From positions 1-42,518 of the IMG/VR virus record IMGVR_UViG_3300023082_000019: DNA of 42,518 nt. One strand, written 5' to 3'. Shown here piece by piece: positions 1 to 7,278 of the stretch. The stretch is from a virus. Made by a program: the position numbers and the translations under genes. Within the stretch, counting starts at the first letter, position 1. Every line of letters begins with the position of its first letter. The notes under the pieces were generated by a model, which was given only the letters and a program-made list of their open reading frames with translations, searched no databases and was not told where the DNA came from.

Positions 1-2
1 AT

Positions 3-707
3 GTCGAGGCGCTGTGCGAAATCCCGGCCGTCTTCGAGCAACGAACCTACACCGAGCTGCTGCGCCGCGTCTGTACGTCTGTGGATCGAGCTGGCGCCGT
101 TGCAGATCCGCGCCTGTGGTCGATCCACGAGCGAATGTATGTCGCCGCGTATTACATGAGCCAGACCCGTGAAGACGGGCCGGATTTCCCGATCGGCAAG
201 GGGAATTTTCGTGACTACCTGCTGGGCGGTACCGACTACACGCCCGAGGTTGGGAACATCGCCTTTGAGTTTGAAGGCCGGGAAATGATCTACAGCCCCA
301 TGCTGGGCTACCAGGCCGAGACGATCGAAACCCTGATCGAGGGCGGCACCTTCCGCAAGACCAATTACAGCTGGTGGGCCGCCACGATGGCCGCCTGCAT
401 CCGCGGGGCCGACGAAGATCCGCTGCCCTACATCGACGATGCGCAGTACGAAACGGCGCTGCAGGCGCGAATCATGGAAGTGCGCGCGTTGAAAGATCCC
501 CAGTTTGTGGGGCTGTTCGACTGGTACCGCCAGTGCGAGCAGAAAGGCGCCCACCTGGTGTACGCCGTCACCAACCTGCATGGCGTTGTCGCCCACCAGG
601 TGAGCGAGCCAGACGCTGAAAAGGGGGTGCCAGAGTTAGCACCGGCCCGATTTCCTCCCCATTCCTGCATCAGCGAGCGAGCGCGTCAAATTATGGGATT
701 CCTATAA
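3..707 (+). CDS. Phage late protein, 5' end missing; likely upstream half of a frameshift fusion
   Basis: The frame is open from the left edge, so the true start lies outside the window; an internal GTG at 81 is only a fallback start. The visible part has about 234 residues and reads like a soluble, Trp/Tyr-rich protein (for example WSIHERMYVAAYYM and NYSWWAAT). I do not recognise the family. Its position just before the lysis genes suggests the end of the tail or virion module. The last 16 residues before the stop at 705-707 (PHSCISERARQIMGFL) look like out-of-frame sequence. The +1 frame from 640 onward reads as a good helical protein, so a +1 shift near 657-660 probably extends this product to 930. 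Confidence 0.6.
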   Translation, partial: VEALCEIPAVFEQRTYTELLRRVCTSVDRAGAVADPRLWSIHERMYVAAYYMSQTREDGPDFPIGKGNFRDYLLGGTDYTPEVGNIAFEFEGREMIYSPMLGYQAETIETLIEGGTFRKTNYSWWAATMAACIRGADEDPLPYIDDAQYETALQARIMEVRALKDPQFVGLFDWYRQCEQKGAHLVYAVTNLHGVVAHQVSEPDAEKGVPELAPARFPPHSCISERARQIMGFL

Positions 708-930
708 CGCGATCCGTGCGGACCTGGCCTTGTACTTCGGCCAAGACCTGGTGCGGTGCGGCCAGCTCACCGACGAGCGCATCAAAAAGCTTTTTGCGAG
801 CAAACCGTTCGAGAACTGGAAGAAAAACCGGGAGAACGAAGGCAAGGCCGTATCAGCGCAAATCAACCGCCTTGATTCGATGATCAAGGGCCTCTCCAAC
901 CTTGCGGAAATCATGGCGAAACGGCCGTGA
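640..930 (+). CDS. C-terminal extension read in the +1 frame (frameshift partner)
   Basis: This frame opens at 640, directly after a TAG at 637-639, and runs to a TGA at 928-930. It encodes a charged helical segment (KLWDSYNAIRADLALYFGQD, then ERIKKLF and FENWKKNREN). It has no ATG near its beginning. The first possible start, TTG at 730, has no ribosome site and would discard good coding sequence upstream. I therefore read it as the tail of the preceding protein, reached by a +1 shift. CCCC at 657-660 would let a proline tRNA re-pair perfectly with CCC. A real single-base difference or an assembly error would look the same. Confidence 0.5.
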   Translation, partial: HRPDFLPIPASASERVKLWDSYNAIRADLALYFGQDLVRCGQLTDERIKKLFASKPFENWKKNRENEGKAVSAQINRLDSMIKGLSNLAEIMAKRP

Positions 931-990
931 TTTGCGCGCAAACCCGACCCGATTCAGGGCCGATCACCGACAGAGAATAGGGGATCGATC

Positions 991-1317
991 ATGCACATCC
1001 CGGATATCAATATGGCCGCTGACTCGCAGCGTTTAATGGATTCACCCTTGGTGAAGATGGCTATAAAAGTAGCCCAATCCTTGGCCGGCGCGCTGCTATT
1101 GGCCTTCTGCCAGAGCGCGGCCACCAAGCTCGACGGTATTCAAACCTCAATCAATGGATTCAGTAAGGACATCGCCCTGGTACAGCGCGACGTTACTCAA
1201 TTCAAGTCCACCCAGGACTCCCAAACCAAAGACCTCTCGGACCTGCAGAAAACCGTGCTTCGGCAAGGTTTCGACCTTGGCCAACTACGCAAAGAGCTAG
1301 ACGCCCGTGGTCACTGA
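991..1317 (+). CDS. Small one-TM lysis-cassette protein with coiled-coil tail
   Basis: 108 residues. A GGGGAT ribosome site precedes ATG 991. One hydrophobic stretch (about residues 22-45, around AGALLLAFCQSAA) is followed by a Gln/Lys/Asp-rich helix with heptad character (about 48-105). It overlaps the next gene, a putative holin, by 11 bases, and the endolysin follows. Topology and place fit an antiholin, pinholin partner or inner-membrane spanin-like component, but no signature decides among them. The family is not recognised. Confidence 0.6.
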   Translation: MHIPDINMAADSQRLMDSPLVKMAIKVAQSLAGALLLAFCQSAATKLDGIQTSINGFSKDIALVQRDVTQFKSTQDSQTKDLSDLQKTVLRQGFDLGQLRKELDARGH

Positions 1318-1558
1318 GAAACGGCCGGGGGCCGTCAAGCGCGCGGCGCGCAGAGCCGAACCGTACAACCGCAAGTTGTTCGCCCTGAGCATGGTCAGTG
1401 ACGGCCTGGTGATGGCGTGGATCTGCCTGGATGGCCATGTCAATCCAGCGATCTACGCCGCCGTCACCATCGCGCTCAAGTCCGTGAACCTGGCAATCAA
1501 TTACCTCAGCAAAAACCCAGGGAGTGACGCCGATGGCGACGAATCCGACCACGGCTGA
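1307..1558 (+). CDS. Putative holin, two transmembrane segments
   Basis: 83 residues, GTG start at 1307 overlapping the end of the preceding gene. Two hydrophobic segments are visible, about residues 24-41 (LFALSMVSDGLVMAWICL) and 46-66. The N-terminus is very basic (KRAARRAE) and the C-terminus acidic (SDADGDESDHG), which is the usual charge pattern of small phage holins. It overlaps the endolysin start at 1533. Its inferred role is timed permeabilisation or depolarisation of the inner membrane at lysis. The class is assigned from size, topology and context only. Confidence 0.65.
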   Translation: MVTEKRPGAVKRAARRAEPYNRKLFALSMVSDGLVMAWICLDGHVNPAIYAAVTIALKSVNLAINYLSKNPGSDADGDESDHG

Positions 1559-2123
1559 GGCGTCCGCCTCGCTGAAATCGACGGGGAAGCGTAAAGGCGT
1601 GAAAGCGTTGATCGTGGCCATGGCTGTTTCAGCCGTGGGCTTTGAAGGTGTACGCCTGTCGCCCTATGACGACGGCTTGGGCATTCCCACCGTGTGTATG
1701 GGGCAGACGCTGGGCGTGAAGTTCGGCCAGCCGGCACGCACGCTTGATGAATGCTCGAGCACGCTGCTCGATCGGATTCAGGCCAACCAGGATGCGCTGC
1801 AGAAGCGTGTCGGCCCGATCCAGACGCCCACCGGGCCGATCAGTTATCTGGATCTGAGCGAAGGCGAACAATTCGCCTACAACAGCATTTACGACAACCT
1901 GGGCCCAGGCGGGAAGGGCGTCAAAGACGGCCTGTTCGCGCTCAAGTCCAGCGGCGTACCCAGCACGATGATGCGCCTGCTGCGCGCCGGCAAGCGTTGG
2001 GAAGCGTGCGAGCAAATCATGCAATGGCTTAACCCCAAGTGGATGCCCGGCATTGCCAAGCGCCGCCAGGCAGAGCTGGCGTATTGCACGCGCGACCTCA
2101 AGAAACCCTCCCTTTTCCCCTGA
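1533..2123 (+). CDS. Endolysin, GH24 lysozyme family, SAR-type N-terminus
   Basis: 196 residues from ATG 1533, which has GGAG seven bases upstream; GTG 1524 would add three residues. Residues about 20-37 form a weakly hydrophobic Ala/Val/Gly segment (VKALIVAMAVSAVGF), like a signal-anchor-release domain. The catalytic block follows at once: E38-G-V-R-L-S-P-Y-D-D-G-L-G-I-P-T53, matching the Glu, Asp and Thr of phage T4-type lysozymes. The inferred reaction is hydrolysis of the MurNAc-GlcNAc bond of peptidoglycan. With a SAR domain it would be exported by the host Sec system and activated when the membrane collapses. It overlaps the holin gene. Confidence 0.88.
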   Translation: MATNPTTAEASASLKSTGKRKGVKALIVAMAVSAVGFEGVRLSPYDDGLGIPTVCMGQTLGVKFGQPARTLDECSSTLLDRIQANQDALQKRVGPIQTPTGPISYLDLSEGEQFAYNSIYDNLGPGGKGVKDGLFALKSSGVPSTMMRLLRAGKRWEACEQIMQWLNPKWMPGIAKRRQAELAYCTRDLKKPSLFP

Positions 2124-2162
2124 TTCACCCTTAACCCAATGCTCTAAATGGAGATTATCCGT

Positions 2163-2657
2163 ATGCGTAAAATTTTGATTGGCAGCATGATCGGCCTGGC
2201 CATGGCGGCTATGGCGGCGTGCTCGACCGTTGACCACGTCGTTTCGACTGTCGGCGGCGCGGTCTACACCGATGCTTCCACCGCAGTGGCTGGCTACTGC
2301 GCCCTGGCACCAGCACAGCGAGCGGTTGCCCAGCTCGTGGTCGCCGGCAAGGTCTACAACTCCGGGCTGTGTGACATCGTCAACGGCGACACCACGCTCG
2401 ATGCGCAGCTGACGGTGGCGGTGCAGGAAAAGGCGGCGACGTTGATTGACGATGCGATCGCCAAGGCGGTGAGCGACGGCAAGCTGACTCAGGAACAGGC
2501 CGACGTGATCCAGTCGACGCGAACCCCTACGAGCACGACCCCGGCACAGCCAGTCACGCCCGCACCTGCAGCAACGCCAGCAACCACGGTAACGACCACG
2601 GCCGCAATTGATCGCAATGCCGGCGCCGAGGTCAGCCAGGTAACTGGCGATGCTTAA
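2163..2657 (+). CDS. Phage lipoprotein, lysis region
   Basis: 164 residues from ATG 2163; the in-frame ATG at 2148 would add five residues. The N-terminus is a lipoprotein signal: basic MRK, hydrophobic core, then MAAC with Cys20 as the lipidation site. The mature part has a folded region with two more Cys and a low-complexity Thr/Pro/Ala tail (about residues 125-150). A lipoprotein directly after an endolysin suggests an outer-membrane spanin-like or envelope role, but it is longer than typical o-spanins. It overlaps the next gene by eight bases. The family is not recognised. Confidence 0.7.
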   Translation: MRKILIGSMIGLAMAAMAACSTVDHVVSTVGGAVYTDASTAVAGYCALAPAQRAVAQLVVAGKVYNSGLCDIVNGDTTLDAQLTVAVQEKAATLIDDAIAKAVSDGKLTQEQADVIQSTRTPTSTTPAQPVTPAPAATPATTVTTTAAIDRNAGAEVSQVTGDA

Positions 2658-3135
2658 ACCGGGTTTTACCGAGCAGCCAATACTTCGGCCGTTTCGGTCG
2701 AAGGAATCCAACCGGCTTTTTACCCTGATGAATCAGCCCGCGTTCATCGATTCCAAGGGGGTAAGGCACGAAACAGTGAAAGGGATGTTGACGGACTTGG
2801 CCAGCATTCCGATGTTGGCCCAGGGGTATTTCGGCAACGTCGATCACCGCGGACCAGGCGCCATTCACGATGCGGGCTACATGCTGAGCAAAGTGACAGG
2901 GAAGTCGCGCGCGGAGCTGGATGTGTTGTTTGAGGAAATGTGCCTGGCGCAGGGAGCGACCTCGTTGCAAGGGCAGTTGCTGCGTACCGGGCTGGAGCTG
3001 GGCGCGTGGCACGCATGGGATCAATGCCAGGCAGCTGGCGTGACGTGGGCTGATTTTGATGTGTCAGTGCTGAGCGCTGAGGAAATCGCCGACTATCGCG
3101 TGAGATTCAATATTGCTGATATTCAACTCAGTTGA
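2650..3135 (+). CDS. DUF1353 family phage protein
   Basis: 161 residues. The segment GMLTDLASIP (about residues 45-54), followed by an HRGPGAIHDAGY block, is the hallmark of DUF1353 proteins. These are common in tailed phages near lysis or tail genes and have no settled biochemical role. His and Asp residues in the second block could bind metal. The start ATG 2650 overlaps the lipoprotein gene. The stop at 3133-3135 overlaps the small frame that follows. Confidence 0.75.
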   Translation: MLKPGFTEQPILRPFRSKESNRLFTLMNQPAFIDSKGVRHETVKGMLTDLASIPMLAQGYFGNVDHRGPGAIHDAGYMLSKVTGKSRAELDVLFEEMCLAQGATSLQGQLLRTGLELGAWHAWDQCQAAGVTWADFDVSVLSAEEIADYRVRFNIADIQLS

Positions 3136-3280
3136 TTGGCTTAGAGACGACTTCGGTTTGCCCGATCTGTACTGGCGGGCAACGCTGATGGTCTACCAGG
3201 TGCCCGTCAGGATGACAGGCAAGCTCTGGCTGGCGGATGAACACTCGCAATGGGTGTTAACCGCCACCTGGAATTTCTAA
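3113..3280 (+). CDS. Small hypothetical phage protein (TTG start)
   Basis: A 55-residue frame overlaps the end of the DUF1353 gene and stops at 3278-3280, just before the terminator. The composition is protein-like (DWLRDDFGLPDLYWRATL, VYQVPVRMTG, WVLTATWNF), unlike the shadow frames around it. The only usable start is TTG 3113 with a weak GAG upstream, so expression would rely on coupling to the gene before. The function is unknown. Confidence 0.5.
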   Translation: MLIFNSVDWLRDDFGLPDLYWRATLMVYQVPVRMTGKLWLADEHSQWVLTATWNF

Positions 3281-3293
3281 CAGGATTCAGCCA

Positions 3294-3333
3294 AAACGCC
3301 CCAATCCACTCAATGGATCTTGGGGCGTTTCTT
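3294..3333. terminator. Bidirectional intrinsic terminator
   Basis: An 11-bp perfect stem (AAACGCCCCAA at 3294-3304 with TTGGGGCGTTT at 3320-3330) has an inner ATCCA/TGGAT pairing. A T-rich tail lies on each side. It separates the rightward lysis operon from the leftward integrase gene and can serve both. Confidence 0.85.
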
Positions 3334-3342
3334 TACTCCCTT

Positions 3343-4575
3343 TCAAGCACCGACACGCAGCGAGGCCTTGGCCAGTGGCGTACGGGCGCTGGGTTTAGGC
3401 TGGACTGGACGCGGGGCGACGGTCTTTCCAATCGCAAAACGTCCCCACTTTTCCATCATGGGTTTGCGCTTTTCGAGCTGATTGCTCCGGGTATAGGTGC
3501 GAGACGTGGCGTTGCCGACGACGTGTGCCAGGCAGATTTCACACAGGTCATGCGAGAAGTCCGTCTTTTCCTGTAACCAGGTGCGGAAGGTCGAGCGGAA
3601 GCCATGCACGGTGCAATCCTGATTCATCGTCTTCATCAACCGGCGCAGCGCGTTGGGCGCAAGCGATTTACTGTGGTCGCGATTGGAGAAAATGAAATCA
3701 CTCTTGCCCCGCGTGCCGACCTCTTTGATAACGGCGAGCGCCGCATCGCTGAGCGGCACCTGGTGCAACTCTTTGCCCTTCATACGTTCGGCCGGAATGC
3801 TCCACACCGCGTGCTCAAAGTCGATTTCGTCCCAGCGCGCGCCAATCGCTTCGGCGGTGCGGCAGCCTGTCAATATAAGGAATTGGAGGCAGCGTGCAGC
3901 TCGGGAATCCTCGGCATCCAGCTTGAGCATAAAATCGGGCAACAGCACGTAGTCCATCGCCTCGAGCGGCACCGGGGCGGGCAGTACGTTAGGCATGATG
4001 TTGCGCAAATGACCCTGCCAGCGAGCCGGGTTTTCGCCCGTGCGGTGGCCCATGGCTGTGGAGTACTCCAATACTCGCTCAATTCGATTGCGCACGCGGC
4101 GAGCCGTCTCTGGCAATTCACGCCAAATTACGTCGAGCACCTTCGTCACCTGCTTGGTGTCGATATCGGCGACTGGCTTTGAGCCAATTAAGTCGAAAAC
4201 ATGGTCGCGCAAGGACGCTTCCCACTGGTGGGTGTGAGTCTGCGACCACTCTTTGCGATGGCGCTCAATGTAGGCGTTTGCATCGTCCAGAAAGGTGATA
4301 ACCGGCTGATCAGCCAAGGCTTTTTGCGCCTTCACGTCACGCGGATCGATACCTTTGCGCGACAGGAGCTTGATTTCCATCGCTCGTGCGCGGGCATCTT
4401 CAAGGGACACCTCGGGGAATTTACCCAACCCGTCGTCACGGCGCTTGCCGTTCAACGTGTAGCGTACGATCCAAGCTTTTGCCCCACCGGGAGATACCCG
4501 CAGAGACAAACCGTATTTGTCGGGATATTTAGCCGGGATGGTTATGTTTTGAATAACCTTCTGGGTGAGGGCCAT
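3343..4575 (-). CDS. int: Tyrosine site-specific integrase, P4-like
   Basis: 410 residues. The N-terminal block (residues about 5-90, with YGLSLRVSPGGAKAWIVRYT) is the DUF4102 arm-binding domain of P4-type integrases, followed by a SAM-like core-binding region. The catalytic residues are all present: R239 in TGCRTAEA, K266/K268, H324 and R327 in VHGFRSTFR, H351, and Y361 in RTYTRS. The enzyme should integrate and, with an excisionase, excise the phage DNA by DNA strand transfer. An AGGCAG ribosome site precedes ATG 4575. No excisionase was recognised. The gene points toward the lysis operon across a shared terminator. Confidence 0.95.
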   Translation of the reverse strand: MALTQKVIQNITIPAKYPDKYGLSLRVSPGGAKAWIVRYTLNGKRRDDGLGKFPEVSLEDARARAMEIKLLSRKGIDPRDVKAQKALADQPVITFLDDANAYIERHRKEWSQTHTHQWEASLRDHVFDLIGSKPVADIDTKQVTKVLDVIWRELPETARRVRNRIERVLEYSTAMGHRTGENPARWQGHLRNIMPNVLPAPVPLEAMDYVLLPDFMLKLDAEDSRAARCLQFLILTGCRTAEAIGARWDEIDFEHAVWSIPAERMKGKELHQVPLSDAALAVIKEVGTRGKSDFIFSNRDHSKSLAPNALRRLMKTMNQDCTVHGFRSTFRTWLQEKTDFSHDLCEICLAHVVGNATSRTYTRSNQLEKRKPMMEKWGRFAIGKTVAPRPVQPKPSARTPLAKASLRVGA

Positions 4576-4878
4576 AGATTGTCTGCCTTTATGCGTGTGT
4601 GTGCTGCGTAATTAAAGTGGGCGATCCGTAGCATGTGGCGGTTCCAGTTTCTAAAGCGAAAGACGATAGATTTTAAAAGTGCAGGGGAAAACATCAGGTC
4701 AATGTCTCAGATTGCGCCGGATGTTACGCGGATATTGTATCCGCGTAACATCTGCCTGTAGAGCCCACCACATAAGGGCATCCGCAAATCGCTCTGGAAC
4801 CGGTCCCACACATTGACCCCAACTGCCACATGTTCGTTTGTAGAGGGTGTCACGAGAAGGTTCAAATGCGAAGTGCCT
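4576..4878. promoter_or_regulatory. Intergenic region upstream of int (possible attP/int control)
   Basis: About 300 bp without a credible gene. It is more AT-rich than its neighbours and holds the perfect 14-bp inverted repeat described separately. It should contain the int promoter on the minus strand. attP could lie here or between 3136 and 3343. I could not identify a core sequence or a tRNA 3' end in either place. Confidence 0.4.
4721..4751. repeat. Perfect inverted repeat, full-palindrome form of the CGCGGATA motif
   Basis: ATGTTACGCGGATA (4721-4734) is followed by TTG and then its exact reverse complement (4738-4751). The arms match the phage-wide ATGTACGCGGATA motif with one extra T. 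It lies about 146 bp upstream of the int start and has no T-run on either side, so it is more likely a dimer-binding operator than a terminator. Confidence 0.8.
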
Positions 4879-5250
4879 TTACCGACGAATGGTGTAGTTT
4901 TTTTCTGGATTTGGTGAATCTTGCCATTTTAGGTACGCCAAATAGTTGTCCACCCCTTCAAATGCGTCAATCATCTGGCGGGCGCGCTGGATTTCTGACG
5001 CGTCCTTTCGGGCCTGTCTATCGGCTGCTAATGCGTTCTGGGCATATTGAATACGTTTGAAGTATTGCCCGATCTCTGTAGGCAGTTGGTAAGCGCTTAA
5101 TATCAAGATCGCTACAATTGTCAGCGCCAGGGCCTTTCTGAGCCGGCCATAAAACTTGCGAAGCACCGCATTAGCCACTCCGTCGGGTGTGTAACTGCGG
5201 TACATATAAGAGAGTGCACCGGCTAATACTAATAGTGGCAATGTGAACAT
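4879..5250 (-). CDS. Small membrane protein, two predicted TM segments
   Basis: 123 residues from ATG 5250, chosen because AGGGGAT precedes it; longer upstream frames lack a ribosome site. Hydrophobic stretches at about residues 3-14 (LPLLVLAGALSY) and 37-55 (ALALTIVAILILSAY) are separated by a basic loop and followed by a charged helical tail. It is the last gene of a leftward run. The function is unknown; superinfection exclusion is one possible role for such proteins but nothing here shows it. Confidence 0.6.
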   Translation of the reverse strand: MFTLPLLVLAGALSYMYRSYTPDGVANAVLRKFYGRLRKALALTIVAILILSAYQLPTEIGQYFKRIQYAQNALAADRQARKDASEIQRARQMIDAFEGVDNYLAYLKWQDSPNPEKNYTIRR

Positions 5251-5254
5251 ATCG

Positions 5255-5746
5255 TTATCCCCTGTATTCAAATTGAATGAGCCAGCACCACGGATTGGTG
5301 TGGGCTGGAACGTCGGGCATCGTGCTCGACCAATACTTTGCAAAAGCGTCTGCGCTGGCGTATCCGCTGGCGCCCAGCTGGTGGTCAGTGACCTGGTCAA
5401 AACGGGTGATGCCAATGCGCCGAACAATCCCCGTACCTAGCCGTGAAAACTTCTGCGCGGGAAGGGCATGGAGCAGCTCGAATGCGTTGCCGACGCGTAT
5501 AGGGGCGGTTTCGGACGCTATCAGCCCTTGCCTGAATGCCTGCTGAACAGTGCGAACCAGCGCCAGTTCGTCACCTGGTGCGATACCGGCCTGGGCCATC
5601 ACGTCCGGATCGATCACCGGCTGGGGCCGGCAAGGCACGATCACCAGGCGCACGGCGCCGGTCTGGACCTTGAGCCCGATCGCGGGTGAGAAAGCCATTT
5701 TCTGCAGGCGAAAATCCAGTTCGTGCGCATCGATCGGCGCGCGCAT
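5255..5746 (-). CDS. ASCH-like hypothetical protein
   Basis: 163 residues. The C-terminal pattern IGITRFDQVTDHQLGASGY, then a Trp (KYW) and a WCWLIQFEY strand, resembles ASCH/PUA-type proteins that bind RNA or modified nucleotides. The N-terminal part (about 1-60) has GLKVQTGAVRLVIVPCRPQP. The start ATG 5746 overlaps the stop of the upstream gene by one base (TAATG), so translation is coupled. Family assignment is by eye only. Confidence 0.5.
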   Translation of the reverse strand: MRAPIDAHELDFRLQKMAFSPAIGLKVQTGAVRLVIVPCRPQPVIDPDVMAQAGIAPGDELALVRTVQQAFRQGLIASETAPIRVGNAFELLHALPAQKFSRLGTGIVRRIGITRFDQVTDHQLGASGYASADAFAKYWSSTMPDVPAHTNPWCWLIQFEYRG

Positions 5747-6042
5747 TAGCGGCTGACCAAGGTGAAGTGCGCCGAGTCCGGGCCCAGCCCGTATTCCTCA
5801 ATAAACTGCGCTTGAAGCTCGTCTACGATGACCTTGATTGCGGCTTTGGCTTCCAGGTAGTTCATGCGCAGGTTTTTCGGGGTGCTCCAATTGGTTTCGA
5901 TGGCGTTGCCGGCGCCGTCTTTGAGTTGCACCAAAGCCGTCCAGGCCACACGCTTTTTCGGTAGGCCGGCTTTGTACTTGCCCAGCTGCTGGCCGCGGTC
6001 GCCTTCGTACCGTACGTGTTGCCCGTCGAAGATGATTTTCAT
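5746..6042 (-). CDS. Hypothetical protein, first gene of a coupled pair
   Basis: 98 residues from ATG 6042, with AAGGGAAC upstream. It is basic and compact (FDGQHVRYEGDRGQQLGKYK, then a C-terminal helix with IKVIVDELQ). It is coupled by a TAATG junction to the next gene. No domain is recognised. Its upstream region is occupied on the opposite strand by the small RNA gene at 6090-6154. Confidence 0.6.
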   Translation of the reverse strand: MKIIFDGQHVRYEGDRGQQLGKYKAGLPKKRVAWTALVQLKDGAGNAIETNWSTPKNLRMNYLEAKAAIKVIVDELQAQFIEEYGLGPDSAHFTLVSR

Positions 6043-6055
6043 CGGGGTCGTTCCC

Positions 6056-6083
6056 TTGCTAATCGAGGTCAGGTGCATATAAT
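6056..6083 (+). promoter_or_regulatory. Sigma-70-type promoter of a short RNA gene
   Basis: TTGCTA (6056-6061), a 16-bp spacer, then a consensus TATAAT (6078-6083) on the plus strand, inside a block where all genes run the other way. Transcription would start near 6090 and meet a strong terminator at 6119-6154. Confidence 0.7.
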
Positions 6084-6089
6084 GCGAGG

Positions 6090-6154
6090 CACAATTATCT
6101 GGCTGATACTTGTGGAGGAAAGCCGCGGCCCTTACGGGAAACGCGGCTTTTTTT
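6090..6154 (+). ncRNA. Candidate small RNA with loop seed complementary to phage mRNA leaders
   Basis: About 65 nt lie between a consensus promoter and an intrinsic terminator, with no start codon usable for a protein. The 5' part can fold as CACAA (6090-6094) with TTGTG (6110-6114), leaving a 15-nt loop that contains TCTGGCTGAT (6098-6107). That decamer is the exact complement of ATCAGCCAGA, found just upstream of the genes at 11060, 14837 and 39921. The pairing reaches 12 bp at 14812-14823 and 11 bp at 39901-39911. The 3' part is a terminator hairpin. The inferred role is an antisense regulator of those mRNAs. Transcription itself is not shown by sequence alone. Confidence 0.55.
6119..6154 (+). 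terminator. Intrinsic terminator of the small RNA
   Basis: The stem is AAAGCCGCG (6119-6127) with CGCGGCTTT (6142-6150), an inner GCCC/GGG pairing and a run of seven T (6148-6154) on the plus strand. On the minus strand the hairpin is followed by only three T, so it is mainly a rightward terminator. Confidence 0.85.
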
Positions 6155-6168
6155 CGTCTGGCGTTTGG

Positions 6169-7089
6169 TCAGATGCCCTGTGGCACTTCCTCACCGCCCA
6201 TGGCCTCGAACAGATCCGGAAGGAATGAACGGAAGGTCAGCATCATCAGCACAAAGCTGGCGTCCAGCTGTCCCAGTGCATCGTCACCGCCGTCATCGTG
6301 CGCCTTGTCCACCAGCAGCGACTCGAATTTCAAGCGGGTGATGGTCAGGTCATCGTCGAGCACGAACGACAGATCGGCTTTGTAGGCCAGTGACAGGCGG
6401 GTACAGACCTTGCCGGTGCTCAGGTGCAGCTTCACCTCGTCACTGGTCAGGTCTTGGCGATCGCAGCGCACCTTGCCGCCGTCCTCGTGGGTGTCGCGCA
6501 GCTCGCAGCTGTCCAGGACAAAGAAATGTTCGTTAGTGCGTTCGGTCCTGAGCCAGTCGGTCATTACTGCGGTTGGCGCTGCTTTCACAGTGACCGGGCG
6601 CACAGGCAGTGAGCCCAGTACTTCGCGCAGGGTCGACAGCAGATCCTCGGCCGCGGGATTGCTGGCGGTATTCACCAGCACCAGGCCGCGCTCGACATCA
6701 ACGGCCGCGAAGGTGACGCGGTTGCGCAGGAACGCCCGAGGTAGGAACGCCTGAACCACTTCATCTTTGATCTGGTCACGTTCCTTTTTGTAGACCTTGC
6801 GCAGCTGCTCGGCCTCGATCTTCTCGATACGGGCCTTAACTTCGTCATTGACCGCGCCGCCTGGCAGCACGCGTTCCGTCTTCTTAGCGGCTACTAAAAG
6901 ATAGCCCGAGCTAGCGTGAACTAGCGGGGCGTCCTCGCCTTTGCCAAAGGGGGCGATAAAACCGTAGGTGTTCAGTTCCTGGCTGGCGGGCTCGCGCGCC
7001 GGCTTGGTGGCCAGGGCGAGCTGGAGTGCATCAACGTCGAAGGGCAGGGCTTGGGTGAGGCGGTAGACCAGCAGGTTTTTGAAGAACAT
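6169..7089 (-). CDS. rdgC: RdgC family recombination-associated protein
   Basis: 306 residues, the normal RdgC length. It starts with the family pattern [13 protein letters not shown] and contains the typical GFIAPFG and [20 protein letters not shown] blocks and a C-terminal [16 protein letters not shown]. Known RdgC proteins form ring dimers on double-stranded DNA and restrain RecA filament activity. In a phage this would protect replicating DNA from RecA or steer recombination. It is the third gene of a leftward ssb operon and is preceded by a 60-residue gene at 7093. Confidence 0.9.
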   Translation of the reverse strand: MFFKNLLVYRLTQALPFDVDALQLALATKPAREPASQELNTYGFIAPFGKGEDAPLVHASSGYLLVAAKKTERVLPGGAVNDEVKARIEKIEAEQLRKVYKKERDQIKDEVVQAFLPRAFLRNRVTFAAVDVERGLVLVNTASNPAAEDLLSTLREVLGSLPVRPVTVKAAPTAVMTDWLRTERTNEHFFVLDSCELRDTHEDGGKVRCDRQDLTSDEVKLHLSTGKVCTRLSLAYKADLSFVLDDDLTITRLKFESLLVDKAHDDGGDDALGQLDASFVLMMLTFRSFLPDLFEAMGGEEVPQGI

Positions 7090-7092
7090 GGC

Positions 7093-7275
7093 TTATCTCA
7101 AGTGCAACTGGTAGCGGGCCACGCGTTGCTGCGCGGGGGTGGGTTTGGTGTGCAGTTCCGGCGCCGGCTCGATCGGGCCGAACGCGGCCATGGCCTCAGC
7201 GATACGCCGGCGATCGGCCTCGCGGGCATTGACGGTTTTAAGGGGGTGATGCAGGTAGGTAATCGGGTGGGCCAT
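7093..7275 (-). CDS. Small hypothetical protein between ssb and rdgC
   Basis: 60 residues, ATG 7275, separated from ssb by three bases and from rdgC by three bases, so clearly one operon. It is rich in Ala, Arg and His (MAHPITYLHHPLKTV, then READRRRIAEAMAAF). No domain is recognised; an accessory role with SSB or RdgC is only guilt by association. Confidence 0.6.
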   Translation of the reverse strand: MAHPITYLHHPLKTVNAREADRRRIAEAMAAFGPIEPAPELHTKPTPAQQRVARYQLHLR

Positions 7276-7278
7276 CGA

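Noticed and set aside
730-930. An independent 66-residue gene starting at TTG 730
   Set aside because: No ribosome site, and good coding sequence in the same frame extends upstream to 640, which favours a frameshift extension.
3-930. A lambda G/GT-like tail assembly chaperone pair
   Set aside because: The overlap layout is similar, but the next genes are lysis genes, not a tape measure, and the shift would be +1. No sequence hallmark was recognised.
3250-3576. Rightward frame at the end of int
   Set aside because: It lies across the terminator and antisense to the conserved integrase catalytic region; a shadow frame.
4855-4875. GGTTCAAATGCG as the T-arm of a tRNA or attP core
   Set aside because: No acceptor, D or anticodon stem can be built around it. 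No tRNA was found anywhere in the window.
6119-6150. The 6119 hairpin as terminator of the leftward rdgC operon
   Set aside because: On the minus strand only three T follow the stem; the seven-T run is on the plus strand.
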